A program made the position numbers and the translations under genes. This document shows, in pieces, positions 9,301 to 17,528 of a stretch of 43,523 nt of DNA (position 1 is the stretch's first letter; the number at the start of each line of letters is the position of its first letter). This DNA is from Actinomycetaceae bacterium (GTDB lineage Bacteria; Actinomycetota; Actinomycetes; Actinomycetales; Actinomycetaceae). Below the pieces are notes generated by a model. That model did no database searches. It saw only the letters and a program-made list of their open reading frames with translations, and had not been told where the DNA came from. Location: assembly GCA_030532245.1 (NCBI GenBank), contig JAUNLN010000012.1:1-43523 (forward strand). Reading direction: 5' to 3'.

Positions 9301-9418
9301 CCCCGGCGCGATCTACCTCGCCGACGGATTCTCATGCCGCACCCAAGCCGAACAACTCGCGGGCCGCGACGGCATGCACCTAGCAACCCTCATCCGCAAA
9401 TACCAAACCAACCATTAA
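6398..9418 (+). CDS. FAD-binding and Fe-S-binding 2-hydroxyacid dehydrogenase
   Basis: Large flavoprotein of 1006 aa that fuses an FAD oxidoreductase to a GlpC-type Fe-S module, the layout of YdiJ (D-2-hydroxyglutarate dehydrogenase) and related D-lactate dehydrogenases. Residues about 60-270 are the FAD-binding PCMH domain (PRGSGTSC; IGGMVGNNACG). About 275-535 is the FAD-oxidase C domain (YGHFGDGCVH, SGEHGDG, DPGNLMNPG). Cysteines follow at 588, 594 and 606, then C650xxC653xxC656xxxC660P for a 4Fe-4S cluster, then two CCG motifs (807-808 and 936-937). It probably oxidises a D-2-hydroxyacid and passes electrons to quinone. No Shine-Dalgarno precedes the ATG; CACAAT at 6386-6391 would suit a leaderless start. 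The gene stands alone. Confidence 0.88.
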   Translation: MSNEPSLSGLFPNNPDENVPNAPELKALAQKLEGRVTGELDFTTLTRAIYSTDAGNYRVVPSAVFAPANKQEAILALKAAHELGIPVTPRGSGTSCAGNAIGPGLIIDFMRHMNRVLSINPETRTAIVEPGCVEATLQTEAAKHGLRFGPDPSTQNRCTIGGMVGNNACGPHATAWGKTADNVVTLEVVDGRGRHYTASQGDLSVVEGLQDLIEANLANIRTDLGRFGRQVSGYSLEHLLVENGRNLAAMLVGSEGTLATVLEIEVKLVDIPTSPVLAVIGYPNMIAAGHDVPAILRHEPLAVEGLDSRLVDVVRAHKGDGAVPPMPEGEGWLMCEIGGATLDEALQAANAMVESANSDSYAIYPPGDDALRLWRIRADGAGLGGRTPVELDPEGRVVGGNEQAWPGWEDAAVPPEHLGNYLEDFTTLMKSYDINGLLYGHFGDGCVHVRLDMPLGSAAGVGKSKQFLIESAQLLAKYGGSVSGEHGDGRARSELLKYMYKPEMLELFAAIKHLFDPGNLMNPGVLTRPRALVGAAGAHPDHRAFTSQAAPDPLEDNLRRPEATPVPASTGFQFHEDHGDFTTAVHRCTGVSKCRADNSAAGGFMCPSYNATKDEIDSTRGRARILEELTNGELITTWDDPRVTRALDLCLACKACATDCPAGIDMAKYRSEVFYRRYKGKLRPLPHYLLGQLPKWTRLTATIPGVAALANAAMSLNALRKLAFKIAGIDSRREMPHLQNHLFNKWAPKHTCAVATGTVPRTETGRKYVVLWADSFSQSINDAGARDMIDVLVSAGYTPLLPARDLCCGLTWITTGQLDVARNKVKTLVEQLAPFAKAGIPIVGVEPSCTAVLRDDALDLGVGGDVEIVSSAVYTLAELLTAPAPIGPDNDEWLPNLHGKEIVAQPHCHHYSVMGWDADETILQRSGAKLTKLSGCCGLAGIFGMEQGHYDTSVKVAQNSLLPALDEHPGAIYLADGFSCRTQAEQLAGRDGMHLATLIRKYQTNH

Positions 9419-9447
9419 GAAGGTGCGGCACGGCCGTCAGATAATAA

Positions 9448-9476
9448 TTGTCAAACTCCAGGTTCATGACACAATA
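9448..9476 (+). promoter_or_regulatory. Candidate promoter for the RAMA-like protein gene
   Basis: TTGTCA at 9448-9453 and ACAATA at 9471-9476 with 17 bp between, 30 bp upstream of the ATG, which has AGGTGA as its ribosome site. Assigned by eye. Confidence 0.45.
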
Positions 9477-9506
9477 GAGGAAGGTTAAACGAGAACAGGT
9501 GAAGTA

Positions 9507-10982
9507 ATGCCACTATTTGAGTACGACGAAGGTCACCTCATCCCCGCACAGTTCGGCAGGACTGTAGTAGACGGGCTGACCGACGACATCCTCAAATCAG
9601 TGCGCGAACAAGTACTCGAAATCGTCGGCCGCCCCCTCTTCCCAATCACCTGGCAAGACAGCGGCCCCATCGGCACCCAAAACGGAACACCACGCCTCAC
9701 AGCACTCGACGCGTCCGGCCAAGTCGTATCAGTAGAAGTCCTCGAACGACTCGACTCCCAAGCAATGATCGACTCCCTATCCCGCCTCGCCGACAGCGCC
9801 TCCCTAGGCTGGAACGACCTCGCCGCCGCATACCCCGGCGGCATGCAAGGATTCCGCAACGGCTGGACCGAATTCCGCGACTCCATGCCGCCCTCACCCG
9901 CGCCCGGCCCCCGCCTCGTACTCGTCGCCGGCTCCATCTCCGACTCCGTACGCCCCGCACTCGACGTACTCGCCTCCTCCGGAGTCGAAGTACACGAAAT
10001 CGCCGTACGCGCCATGTCAAACGGCCGCAAATTCATCGACGTACAAGCCGTAGGCCCGCGCCTATACGGACACAACCCGAACCTCCTCCTCGGACACTCC
10101 GTAAACACCCTCGAACTCGAATCCTTCAGCAAAGACGAAATCAGCGCGCCCCAAGAAGAGCGCGCCTACGACCCGTGGGACGGCGAAACCGACGAAACCA
10201 CCGCACACACCGAACCCGTGCACACCGAACCCGCTGACGCCGAAGACTTGAGCAACCACGCTGAAGAGGCGCCCGGCGAGAGCCTCGGCCACGAAACCGA
10301 ACAAGAACTTCCCGCACACGCTGCAGAAGCCGTGGCGGAAGACTCCGCTGCAGACTCGGTAGAAGGCGCCTTCGAAGGTGAAGCGGCAAACGCATTCGAG
10401 GGCTCGAACGAAGACGCCGTTGAAGGCGGCGCCGAAGATTTCGATGCCCGCTCGGAAGCAGACGCAGTAGAAGGAATGCCCGAGGCTACCGCAGACGCAG
10501 TAGAGGCCGAGGCACAGGCAGCTACTCCCGTAGAAACCGCGCCCGTAGAAACTGCGGTCGAGGAAGCTGCGCCCGAGGCAACCGCACCCGTTGAAAGCGT
10601 GGAAGAAGAGCGCGACGAGTACGCCGAGGAGCCCTCCGCCGAGTCGCAGGTGCCTCAGCTATCCAAGAACGCTGAAGCACTCGAAGTCATCGCCGGCATC
10701 GTCGGCGAGCCCACACCCCTCATCTGGGCAGGCCCCGGCCGCACCCGCCAAGCAACACTCTCACCAACCGGCGTAATCTCCACCAACTTCTGGTCCACCA
10801 AAGACCCGAACGAAGCAGCCGCAATGATCACCGGCTCCAGCGAATACGACGGCTGGGAATACTGGCACCTCGCCGACCTCAAAGGCCCGAGCCTCCTAGA
10901 ATCCCTCGTCGAAATCAACCGCGAAATCCGAGTCGAATACGAAAACCTCGGCCAACCCAAACGCGGCCGACGCTCCCGCTAA
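9507..10982 (+). CDS. Conserved actinobacterial protein with acidic linker and RAMA-like C-terminal domain
   Basis: Protein of 491 aa in three parts. Residues 1-210 form a compact domain. Its RLTALDASGQVVSVEVL stretch (63-79) followed by a helix resembles the beta-hairpin core of PD-(D/E)xK nucleases such as the DUF91 type, with D68 and E77 in place but Leu79 where the catalytic Lys would be. Residues about 213-385 are an Ala/Glu-rich, Pro-containing acidic linker, probably disordered. Residues about 405-470 carry RQATLSPTGVI, then AAAMITGSSEYDGWEYWHL, which matches the TG..NGW..W pattern of RAMA domains, proposed readers of modified DNA. The C-terminus is basic (KRGRRSR). The function is not known. 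Nuclease-like fold and RAMA assignment are my inference. The gene is convergent with the hydrolase, the stop codons overlapping at 10979-10982. Confidence 0.8.
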   Translation: MPLFEYDEGHLIPAQFGRTVVDGLTDDILKSVREQVLEIVGRPLFPITWQDSGPIGTQNGTPRLTALDASGQVVSVEVLERLDSQAMIDSLSRLADSASLGWNDLAAAYPGGMQGFRNGWTEFRDSMPPSPAPGPRLVLVAGSISDSVRPALDVLASSGVEVHEIAVRAMSNGRKFIDVQAVGPRLYGHNPNLLLGHSVNTLELESFSKDEISAPQEERAYDPWDGETDETTAHTEPVHTEPADAEDLSNHAEEAPGESLGHETEQELPAHAAEAVAEDSAADSVEGAFEGEAANAFEGSNEDAVEGGAEDFDARSEADAVEGMPEATADAVEAEAQAATPVETAPVETAVEEAAPEATAPVESVEEERDEYAEEPSAESQVPQLSKNAEALEVIAGIVGEPTPLIWAGPGRTRQATLSPTGVISTNFWSTKDPNEAAAMITGSSEYDGWEYWHLADLKGPSLLESLVEINREIRVEYENLGQPKRGRRSR

Positions 10983-12130
10983 CGCGGCGACAACTGCACG
11001 TCCTCCGGCGCAGGCACCCGCAAATCAAACATCTCCGCCCGCTCACCCTCAAACGCGGCGCGACCAAGCACCTCAAAACGCAACCACGAAAGCGTACTAC
11101 TCCACAACAACCTACGAACCGGCGGAATCGACAACGCCAAATCGTGCACGCCACCAATCCGACGAATCCACACATTAGACCCCAAACGAGCCGCACGCTC
11201 CGCAATCACATCCGCATCCAACACAGCATCCTGGAACCGCACATCCGCAGTCCACTCCTTCGCCTCATACGAAGCAGTAGACGCAAACGTCAAAACAGGG
11301 CAATCAATCTCCAAGCCCTCCGCAACCTCCAGGTGCCCCTCCGTAATCGCAGCCAACCAACGCGCAAACGTCTTACGCCCCGTCGCCTTCCACTGCGGAA
11401 TCAAACCCCAACCAGCCAGCGAAGGATCATCCTTAAACGGCAACAACTCACCCGGCATCTCGCCGTCCCTGTCGCCCCAACCCTTCAACGACCAACCGTA
11501 AAAATCATTCCCACCCGTAGGAAGCACGCGGCGCGGCTCACGCGACGCAATCAACTGCACCGCCTGCTGCGTCGGGAAACGCACAATCGACGAAGTCTGC
11601 AACTCAAGCCACGGCGAATTCAGCCAAAGACCCGCCAGGCGCCCCGGATGGTGAGCCGCCCACAGTGCCGCCGTCAAACCACCCGTCGAATGGCCCATCA
11701 AAACCACGGGAAGATCCTCCCCAATCAGGTTCAAAGCCTCCGCAATATCCTCGTCGTACTCTCTCAAATGCTCGACCCAGCCGAACGTCTGATTCTTCCG
11801 CCAAGAACGCCCATACTTCCTCAAATCAAGGCCGTAAAACTCGCCTCCAGCAAGCGCAACCTCACGCGCCAACTCCCTTTGGTGAAAATAATCGTTCCAA
11901 CCATGAATATAAAGGGCGCGGAAAACCGGGTGCTCAGGCGTGCCCGTCAGGCGGCGCGGATCCGTCTTCGCGTTATGGCGCACAACAGTTGCAAGAACCT
12001 CACCCTCATTATCGGGAAGAAGCTGCAGAGCCTGCGCCTCAAACCCGGGGCCAAGAACATCCGGACTCCACACGCCAGCGCGCGGCACAGGGGAATCGCC
12101 AAAACCAAGAAGCGGATCAATGTCACTCAT
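10979..12130 (-). CDS. Alpha/beta hydrolase (lysophospholipase/serine aminopeptidase S33-like)
   Basis: Cytosolic hydrolase of 383 aa. The oxyanion segment YIHGWNDY lies at 74-81. The nucleophile elbow VLMGHSTGG lies at 143-151, with Ser148. The catalytic His is probably in RIGGVHDLALS near the C-terminus. The form is that of monoacylglycerol lipase or lysophospholipase-like enzymes, which hydrolyse ester bonds of lipids or small molecules. No signal peptide. It is convergent with the upstream plus-strand gene, sharing 4 bp at the stops, and divergent from the NlpC/P60 gene, with which it shares a 208-bp promoter region. The substrate cannot be assigned. Confidence 0.88.
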   Translation of the reverse strand: MSDIDPLLGFGDSPVPRAGVWSPDVLGPGFEAQALQLLPDNEGEVLATVVRHNAKTDPRRLTGTPEHPVFRALYIHGWNDYFHQRELAREVALAGGEFYGLDLRKYGRSWRKNQTFGWVEHLREYDEDIAEALNLIGEDLPVVLMGHSTGGLTAALWAAHHPGRLAGLWLNSPWLELQTSSIVRFPTQQAVQLIASREPRRVLPTGGNDFYGWSLKGWGDRDGEMPGELLPFKDDPSLAGWGLIPQWKATGRKTFARWLAAITEGHLEVAEGLEIDCPVLTFASTASYEAKEWTADVRFQDAVLDADVIAERAARLGSNVWIRRIGGVHDLALSIPPVRRLLWSSTLSWLRFEVLGRAAFEGERAEMFDLRVPAPEDVQLSPR

Positions 12131-12338
12131 ACTAAGAGCTTAAACGGTGAGCCTTGTGCTGTCATACAAGTCGATTAGCGGCAAAGTGGAAAATATAAAT
12201 GTTCAAGGCGACACGCCGAACGTGACCATGGCGACGCGGTGAACTGCTAGAAAACAAATTAGGTTTGCGGTAAGTTTGTTGGAGGCAATTGCCGATCCAC
12301 AGGTGGATTGGCCTTCGACGTAACTGGAGAATATCTCG

Positions 12339-13757
12339 GTGAGTAAGTTCTTTAATGCGCGCGTTATTGCGACAATCACGGTTTCTGCAAGTCTTGTCAT
12401 AGCAACACCAGGGCTCGCTCTAGCTGACGAAGCTGAAGACGCACGCGACCGCATGTCGGTTGCACAAATCGAGGTCGAACTAGCAAAGGTTTCTGCAGAA
12501 TCAGCGCAGGCACAAATCGAAGTGCAACAGGTAGCTGAAGAACTCGCAGCCGCGCAAGGCGAACTCGCGAAGGCAAAAGAAGAACAGGCAGCAGCCGAGC
12601 AGGCTGTTGCTAACTCCTGGAACAAGTACCAAGAAGAGCGCGAAACCCTCGCCCTCCTCTCCCAAACCACCTACCGCACCGGCTCGGGCAACGCCCAGCG
12701 CATTGCCCCCTACCTCACGCAAGACGGCCTCACCGACGTTGAGAGGCGCGGCAAGATCGTCCGCACGGTCACCGGAATCACCGACACGAAACTGCAGCGC
12801 GTAGCCGCCATGCACCAAGTAGCGAAAGCTCTTGAAGACCAGGCCGCAGAGACTGAAAAGCGCGTCGAAGAAGCACAGGCCGAAGTTGAAGCACGCGCCG
12901 AGCAGGTGAAGGCCCTCGCCGAAGGCAGGCAAGCACGCGTCGAAGAAGTACAGACCGAGCGCGCAAACCTCATCGCACAGCTTGCGGAGCGCCGCGGCAC
13001 CACCGTAGCGCAGGAGGAAGCCCGCCAGCTCGAGATCGAACGCCAGCAGGTCGCCCGCCAAGAGGCCGCCGACCGCGCCCGCGTTGAACGCGAGCAAAAC
13101 TTGGTTGCGCAAGCTGAAACGAACCGCCAGGCGGAAAACGCTGCGAACAACTCCGCGCAAGAGCAGGCTGAAAAGCAGCGCCAAGAAGAGCTAGCCGCCG
13201 CCGCGGCAGAAAAGGCTCGCCAAGAAGCTGAAGCAGAACGCAAGTCTCGCGAAGAAGCCGAAGCTGCTGCCAAGCGCGCAGAGGAAGAAGCTCGCCGCCA
13301 GGCTGAGGCTGAAGAAGCCGCACGCAAGGCCGCCGAGGAAGAAGAAGCGCGCCGCCAGGCTGAGGCCGAAGCAAACGCTGCCGCTAACGCGTCAAGCCGC
13401 GGAGCCGCGGTAGTAGCATTCGCGCAGGCCCGCATCGGCACGCCCTACCTTTGGGGCGGCACGGGTGTTGGCGGCTACGACTGTTCCGGCCTAGCCCTCA
13501 TGGCTTGGGCAAGCCAGGGCGTAACCCTCCCGCGCACCTCCCAGCAGCAGTACTGGGCAACCCAGCGCGTATCCATCTCTAACCTCCAGCCCGGCGACCT
13601 CGTATTCTACGGTCCGGGTGGCTCCTCCTCCGGCATCTACCACGTCGCAATCTACGCCGGCAACGGCATGATGGTTGAGGCAACGGTTCCCGGCGACTAC
13701 GTGCGCCTCAACCCGCTACGCTACGGCGACCTCGTACCCTACGGCGGCCGCCCGTAA
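12339..13757 (+). CDS. Secreted NlpC/P60 peptidoglycan hydrolase with coiled coil
   Basis: Cell-wall endopeptidase of 472 aa, RipA/RipC-like. A signal peptide covers about residues 1-29, ending in ALADEAED. A long Ala/Glu/Arg/Gln coiled coil spans about 30-350, with strongly repetitive AEEEARRQAEAE segments after 270. The NlpC/P60 domain covers 353-472. Cys382 (YDCSGL), His435 (YHVAIY) and Glu447 (MVEATV) form the triad; His to Glu is 12 residues, as in RipA. Such enzymes cut D-Glu/meso-DAP or equivalent bonds at division, the coiled coil serving for inhibition or recruitment by FtsEX-like partners. GTG start; the ribosome site is CTGGAG. The leader was searched for a c-di-AMP (ydaO) riboswitch and none was recognised. 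Terminator at 13787-13818. Confidence 0.92.
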   Translation: MSKFFNARVIATITVSASLVIATPGLALADEAEDARDRMSVAQIEVELAKVSAESAQAQIEVQQVAEELAAAQGELAKAKEEQAAAEQAVANSWNKYQEERETLALLSQTTYRTGSGNAQRIAPYLTQDGLTDVERRGKIVRTVTGITDTKLQRVAAMHQVAKALEDQAAETEKRVEEAQAEVEARAEQVKALAEGRQARVEEVQTERANLIAQLAERRGTTVAQEEARQLEIERQQVARQEAADRARVEREQNLVAQAETNRQAENAANNSAQEQAEKQRQEELAAAAAEKARQEAEAERKSREEAEAAAKRAEEEARRQAEAEEAARKAAEEEEARRQAEAEANAAANASSRGAAVVAFAQARIGTPYLWGGTGVGGYDCSGLALMAWASQGVTLPRTSQQQYWATQRVSISNLQPGDLVFYGPGGSSSGIYHVAIYAGNGMMVEATVPGDYVRLNPLRYGDLVPYGGRP

Positions 13758-13786
13758 CCAGCCCAAGCCACAAGCAAACACAAGAA

Positions 13787-13818
13787 GAGGAGGTTCACCC
13801 CGCGGGGTAAACCTCCTC
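13787..13818. terminator. Bidirectional hairpin between the NlpC/P60 gene and ppa
   Basis: A 15-bp stem with one mismatch (GAGGAGGTTCACCCC with GGGGTAAACCTCCTC) and a 2-nt apex lies between two convergent genes, 29 nt after the plus-strand stop. It could end transcription from both sides. Confidence 0.8.
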
Positions 13819-13874
13819 AACTATTTGAACTACAGGACTAACCACCAGCCCTGGCAGCAGCCTGGAAAGCTAGC

Positions 13875-14363
13875 TTAGAAGCCCGCTTCCTTAGCACGCT
13901 CGTAGGAGCGCTGGATTTCCGCCTCCGCAGCTTCGCGGCCGGTCCAGTAAGCGCCCTCAACGGACTTGCCAGGCTCAAGATCCTTGTACACCTCGAAGAA
14001 GTGCTGGATCTCCAAGCGGTGGAACTCAGAAATGTCGTCAATCTCAGTGCGCCAAGAAGCGCGCTGATCGCCTGCCGGAACGCAAATCACCTTGTCGTCG
14101 CCTCCAGCCTCGTCACGCATGCGGAACATGCCGAGCGCGCGGCAACGAATCACACAGCCGGGGAACGTGGGCTCCTCAAGGATGACCAGTGCGTCAAGCG
14201 GGTCCCCATCTTCACCTAGCGTGTTGTCGATGAAACCGTAGTCATCGGGGTAACGCGTAGAGGTGAACAGCATGCGGTCTAGACGAATGCGTCCAGTCTC
14301 ATGATCAACTTCGTACTTGTTTCGGTTCCCCTTCGGGATCTCAATCGTGACGTCGAACTCCAC
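13875..14363 (-). CDS. ppa: Inorganic pyrophosphatase
   Basis: Family I soluble pyrophosphatase of 162 aa, the usual bacterial length. It hydrolyses PPi to two phosphates and so drives biosynthesis forward. The signature DGDPLDALV (Asp cluster binding Mg, about 52-60) is intact, as are [18 protein letters not shown] at the N-terminus, YPDDYGFI and the lysine-containing C-terminal helix. GTG start with AAGGGAAA upstream. It is divergent from dacB, which begins less than 100 bp away, and this adjacency is common in actinobacteria. Confidence 0.97.
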   Translation of the reverse strand: MEFDVTIEIPKGNRNKYEVDHETGRIRLDRMLFTSTRYPDDYGFIDNTLGEDGDPLDALVILEEPTFPGCVIRCRALGMFRMRDEAGGDDKVICVPAGDQRASWRTEIDDISEFHRLEIQHFFEVYKDLEPGKSVEGAYWTGREAAEAEIQRSYERAKEAGF

Positions 14364-14461
14364 CGTACTTTCCCTTCGATAGTTGTGATCTCCAGATTAC
14401 CCGACAGGCCGACGTGAAAAAGGTTTTAAACTTGTTCCTGTCGACTATCACTGGAGGGCAC

Positions 14462-15835
14462 GTGCCAAAAAGAACTCTTATCGCGATTCTATGCACCTTT
14501 ATAGCGGTTGCGTGCCTTGCTGGTTATTTTTACGCAGATATTAAAGATTTTGTACCGGGTTTTTTTACTAAAACAGAGCCGGTTATTGGTAAAGATGCCC
14601 CAAGAGGGGAATCTGTGCAACTTGACCCAGTTCTGCCCGCACGTATTCCGGGCAGTCTCCCCGAGGTAGATTCGGCCGCGTTGGAGGCGGCGTGGGCCGA
14701 TTTTGAGCAGGCGAGCCGCGACCAGCAGTTCACTCCGGGTGTCTACGTAGTGGACGCCGAAAGCGGCGACGTGCTACTCGACAAGAACGGTGAGCAGGGC
14801 ATGGCTCCCGCCTCCGTCGTCAAAATTCTCACCGCGCTCACCGCCTCGAACACGCTCAACATGAACGACACTTTGAAAACGAGTGTTTTCATCGACGAGG
14901 AGGGCACGCTGCACCTCGTGGGGGAGGGCGACCTGCTGCTCGGTGAGGGCAAGGGCGATTTGAAGGCGATCGAGGGCCGCGCTGGCATCGCCGACATTGC
15001 CGCGGGAGTTGCGAAGGCCAGTGAGGGCCGCGAGCTTTCAGGCAAGCTCGTGTACCACGACAAGATTTTTGAGGGCCCGACCCTCGACCCCTCGCTCGAG
15101 GAGGGCCTGGACGCCTGGATCGGCCACCTCGCCCCCTACGCGATCGAGCGCGGCAACCTCGAACACATGGTTTACACCGACGACCCGAGCGCGGACGTCG
15201 CTGAGGCTCTGAAGGAGGCGCTCGCTAAGGAAGGCGTTGCCGTCACCCTTGAGGCATCCTCCGAACCGTTTGGCAAGGAGGGCGAACTACTCGTCGAGGT
15301 CGAGTCCGCCCCCATTAGTGAGGTCGTGCGCCTCATGCTCCTCGAATCCGACAACACGCTCGCCGAGCAACTATGCAGACTGAGCGCACAAGCCGCAGGC
15401 CTTGGCACGAGCCTCCAAGACGCCACCTCCCACGTCATGCAAACCACCGCCGACCTCGGCCTCTACACCGGCGAACTCGGCATGCGCGACTGCTCCGGCC
15501 TCAACGTCGCAGACCGCGTCGCCCCGCGCACAGTCGTCGAAGCCCTCGGGCTCATCCACACCTCCTCCGACCCCGCCACATTCCAGCTGCAGCGCGACAT
15601 GCCGATCGGCCGCTTCACCGGAACCCTCAACAAGCGCTTCGACGGTGAGGATAACGGCGCGCGAATCGCCGCAAAAACCGGCACTTTGGACGAGGTGGCA
15701 TCGCTCGCGGGCTACGTTACGACCCGGTCGGGGCGCGTGCTGATCTTCCACGTGCAGTCGTTCGGCCTGGAGGAGGGCGCCGTGTTCACCCGCCCGGCAA
15801 TCGACGACTTCGCGCTCGCTCTCGCGCAGCTCTAG
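14462..15835 (+). CDS. dacB: D-alanyl-D-alanine carboxypeptidase/endopeptidase (PBP4 type)
   Basis: Penicillin-binding protein of 457 aa, peptidase family S13, which trims or cuts peptidoglycan peptides outside the membrane. A signal-anchor helix lies at about residues 5-22 (LIAILCTFIAVACLAGYF). The active-site motifs are S118VVK121, S296DN298 and K405TG. GTG at 14462 is chosen because GGAGGG lies 4 nt before it and the signal sequence then starts at once. A GTG at 14414 is in frame but would precede a likely promoter and has no ribosome site. tilS follows after 7 nt, so it heads the dacB-tilS-hpt-ftsH-fol series. Confidence 0.93.
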   Translation: MPKRTLIAILCTFIAVACLAGYFYADIKDFVPGFFTKTEPVIGKDAPRGESVQLDPVLPARIPGSLPEVDSAALEAAWADFEQASRDQQFTPGVYVVDAESGDVLLDKNGEQGMAPASVVKILTALTASNTLNMNDTLKTSVFIDEEGTLHLVGEGDLLLGEGKGDLKAIEGRAGIADIAAGVAKASEGRELSGKLVYHDKIFEGPTLDPSLEEGLDAWIGHLAPYAIERGNLEHMVYTDDPSADVAEALKEALAKEGVAVTLEASSEPFGKEGELLVEVESAPISEVVRLMLLESDNTLAEQLCRLSAQAAGLGTSLQDATSHVMQTTADLGLYTGELGMRDCSGLNVADRVAPRTVVEALGLIHTSSDPATFQLQRDMPIGRFTGTLNKRFDGEDNGARIAAKTGTLDEVASLAGYVTTRSGRVLIFHVQSFGLEEGAVFTRPAIDDFALALAQL

Positions 15836-15842
15836 GCCCGCC

Positions 15843-16889
15843 ATGAGTCTCGTTTCAGAACTGATCGGGTCGACGCCGCCGCCGCACACGCGGGCGGTCA
15901 CCCTCGCGCTGCGCCACGCTCTCGCCCGCCACGAGGTTGAGGCCGCCAGCTGGGTTGTTGCCTGCTCCGGCGGGCCAGACTCGCTCGCCCTCACATTCGC
16001 CGCGGCCGACCTCGCGAGCCGCGCGGGCGCCTCATGCAAGGCGGTGATCGTCGACCACGGGCTGCGGCCCGAATCAGCCGAGGAGGCGCAGGCAACGCTC
16101 GACTTGCTGAGGCGCTGGGAAATCGAGGCGGTCGTGGTCGCCGTTGAAGTGGGCGAAACCGGGGGAGTGGAAGCCGCCGCCCGCGAAGCACGCTACCGGG
16201 CGCTGCGAGAACACAGCGAACCCGGCAGCCTCGTACTCCTTGGCCACACCATGGACGACCAGGCCGAAACCGTGCTCCTCGGCCTCGCCCGCGGCTCCGG
16301 CACGCGCTCCCTATCCGGCATGCGCGAGATTGTTCGCGATGAGCGCACATGGATGAGGCCCCTGCTCACCGTCCGCCGCTTCGACACCGAAGGCATGTGC
16401 CAAGAACTCGGCCTCACCCCGGTTGAAGACCCCTCCAACCGCCTCCACGGAGGCTGGACCACCGCCTCCGGCGCGCCCCTACCGCGCGTCGCCGTCCGCC
16501 ACCTCGCCATCCCCGCACTCTCCAAAGCCCTCGGCCGCGACACCGTACCCCTCCTCGCGCGCTCCGCCTCCCTCCTCGACCTCGACGCCAGCGCCCTCGA
16601 ACAGATCACCCGCGAAAAACACGAGCCGGGCGCCTCCCTCATCGTCGAAGAACTCGCCGGGCTGCCGGTCGCCGTGCGCACACGAATCCTCAAAAACGCC
16701 GCCGAACAAGCCGGCGCAACCAGCCTGCAAGCGGCACACATCACGGAACTCAACAAGCTTGTGGATGGGTATGCTGGAGGCGGGCCTATCCACCTTCCCG
16801 GAAACGTCATCGCATGGCGCGAAAAGGAAGAGGGTCACGGCAAATACCAGACCACTCGTCGAGTGGTCAAAATGATGAAAAAGCCGTGA
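15843..16889 (+). CDS. tilS: tRNA(Ile)-lysidine synthase
   Basis: ATP-dependent enzyme of 348 aa that converts C34 of the CAU-anticodon isoleucine tRNA to lysidine. The PP-loop motif CSGGPDSLAL (about 40-49) binds ATP, followed by VDHGLRPES, EAAAREARYRALRE and GHTMDDQAETVLLGLARGSG, all standard for TilS. It lacks the long C-terminal domains of the E. coli enzyme, as is common in actinobacteria. It is 7 nt downstream of dacB and just upstream of hpt. Confidence 0.95.
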   Translation: MSLVSELIGSTPPPHTRAVTLALRHALARHEVEAASWVVACSGGPDSLALTFAAADLASRAGASCKAVIVDHGLRPESAEEAQATLDLLRRWEIEAVVVAVEVGETGGVEAAAREARYRALREHSEPGSLVLLGHTMDDQAETVLLGLARGSGTRSLSGMREIVRDERTWMRPLLTVRRFDTEGMCQELGLTPVEDPSNRLHGGWTTASGAPLPRVAVRHLAIPALSKALGRDTVPLLARSASLLDLDASALEQITREKHEPGASLIVEELAGLPVAVRTRILKNAAEQAGATSLQAAHITELNKLVDGYAGGGPIHLPGNVIAWREKEEGHGKYQTTRRVVKMMKKP

Positions 16890-16940
16890 ACTGTGCAAGA
16901 CTGGAACAACCTACAACTCAACTTTTCATGGGAGATGAAA

Positions 16941-17492
16941 ATGCAAGCGTCCGACATGGGTTCTGACCTCGAGAAAGTCCTCATCACCAAAGAGCAAATC
17001 GATGAGCGACTCGCAGAAATGGCCGCTCAGATTGACAAGGATTACGAAGGTAAAGAGATCCTCCTCGTCGGCGTCTTGCGCGGTGCCGTAATGGTTATGG
17101 CGGATCTTGCGCGCGCAATCTCCACGCCCATCGAAATGGACTGGATGGCCGTATCCTCCTACGGTTCTGGCACCAAGTCCTCCGGCGTCGTCCGCATCCT
17201 GAAAGACCTCGACTCCGACCTGCACGGCAAGCACGTGCTCATCGTCGAAGACATCATCGACTCGGGCCTAACCCTCTCATGGCTTAAGACGAACCTCGCC
17301 TCCCGCGGGCCGGAGTCCGTAGAGATCGCTACAATGCTTCGCAAGCCTGAGGCAGCGAAGGTAGAGGTCGACGTGAAGTACGTTGGCTTCGACATTCCGA
17401 ACGAATTCGTGATCGGCTACGGCCTTGACTACGCGGAAAAGTACAGGAATCTTCCATTTATTGGGACTCTCGCTCCGCACGTCTACAATTAA
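16941..17492 (+). CDS. hpt: Hypoxanthine-guanine phosphoribosyltransferase
   Basis: Purine salvage enzyme of 183 aa joining hypoxanthine or guanine to PRPP. The PRPP-binding motif [14 protein letters not shown] lies at about residues 93-106, preceded by the flexible-loop region [10 protein letters not shown] and the PPi-loop [11 protein letters not shown]. The C-terminal [15 protein letters not shown] binds the base. ATG at 16941 has GGGAG 6 nt upstream. An in-frame GTG at 16893 would add 16 residues without a good ribosome site. The order tilS-hpt-ftsH is widely conserved. Confidence 0.96.
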   Translation: MQASDMGSDLEKVLITKEQIDERLAEMAAQIDKDYEGKEILLVGVLRGAVMVMADLARAISTPIEMDWMAVSSYGSGTKSSGVVRILKDLDSDLHGKHVLIVEDIIDSGLTLSWLKTNLASRGPESVEIATMLRKPEAAKVEVDVKYVGFDIPNEFVIGYGLDYAEKYRNLPFIGTLAPHVYN

Positions 17493-17528
17493 GAGAATTA
17501 AGTACGGCCAGTCTGGAGGGATCCTCGC

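Noticed and set aside
8176-9444. 422-codon Arg/Pro-rich open frame overlapping the FAD/Fe-S dehydrogenase
   Set aside because: It is a shifted-frame shadow of a GC-rich gene with clear motifs in the main frame; its composition is Arg/Pro/His only, with no domain.
11144-12178. 344-codon open frame opposite the alpha/beta hydrolase
   Set aside because: Shadow of the hydrolase: low-complexity Arg/Thr/Asn composition, no ribosome site, and the minus-strand frame carries the GHSTGG and catalytic His motifs.
12131-12338. c-di-AMP (ydaO) riboswitch before the NlpC/P60 gene
   Set aside because: Such riboswitches often precede wall hydrolase genes in actinobacteria, but I could not find the conserved sequence blocks in this 208-bp leader.
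12501-13441. Ala/Ser-rich open frames opposite the coiled-coil hydrolase
   Set aside because: They arise from the repetitive Ala/Glu/Arg codons of the coiled coil read backwards.
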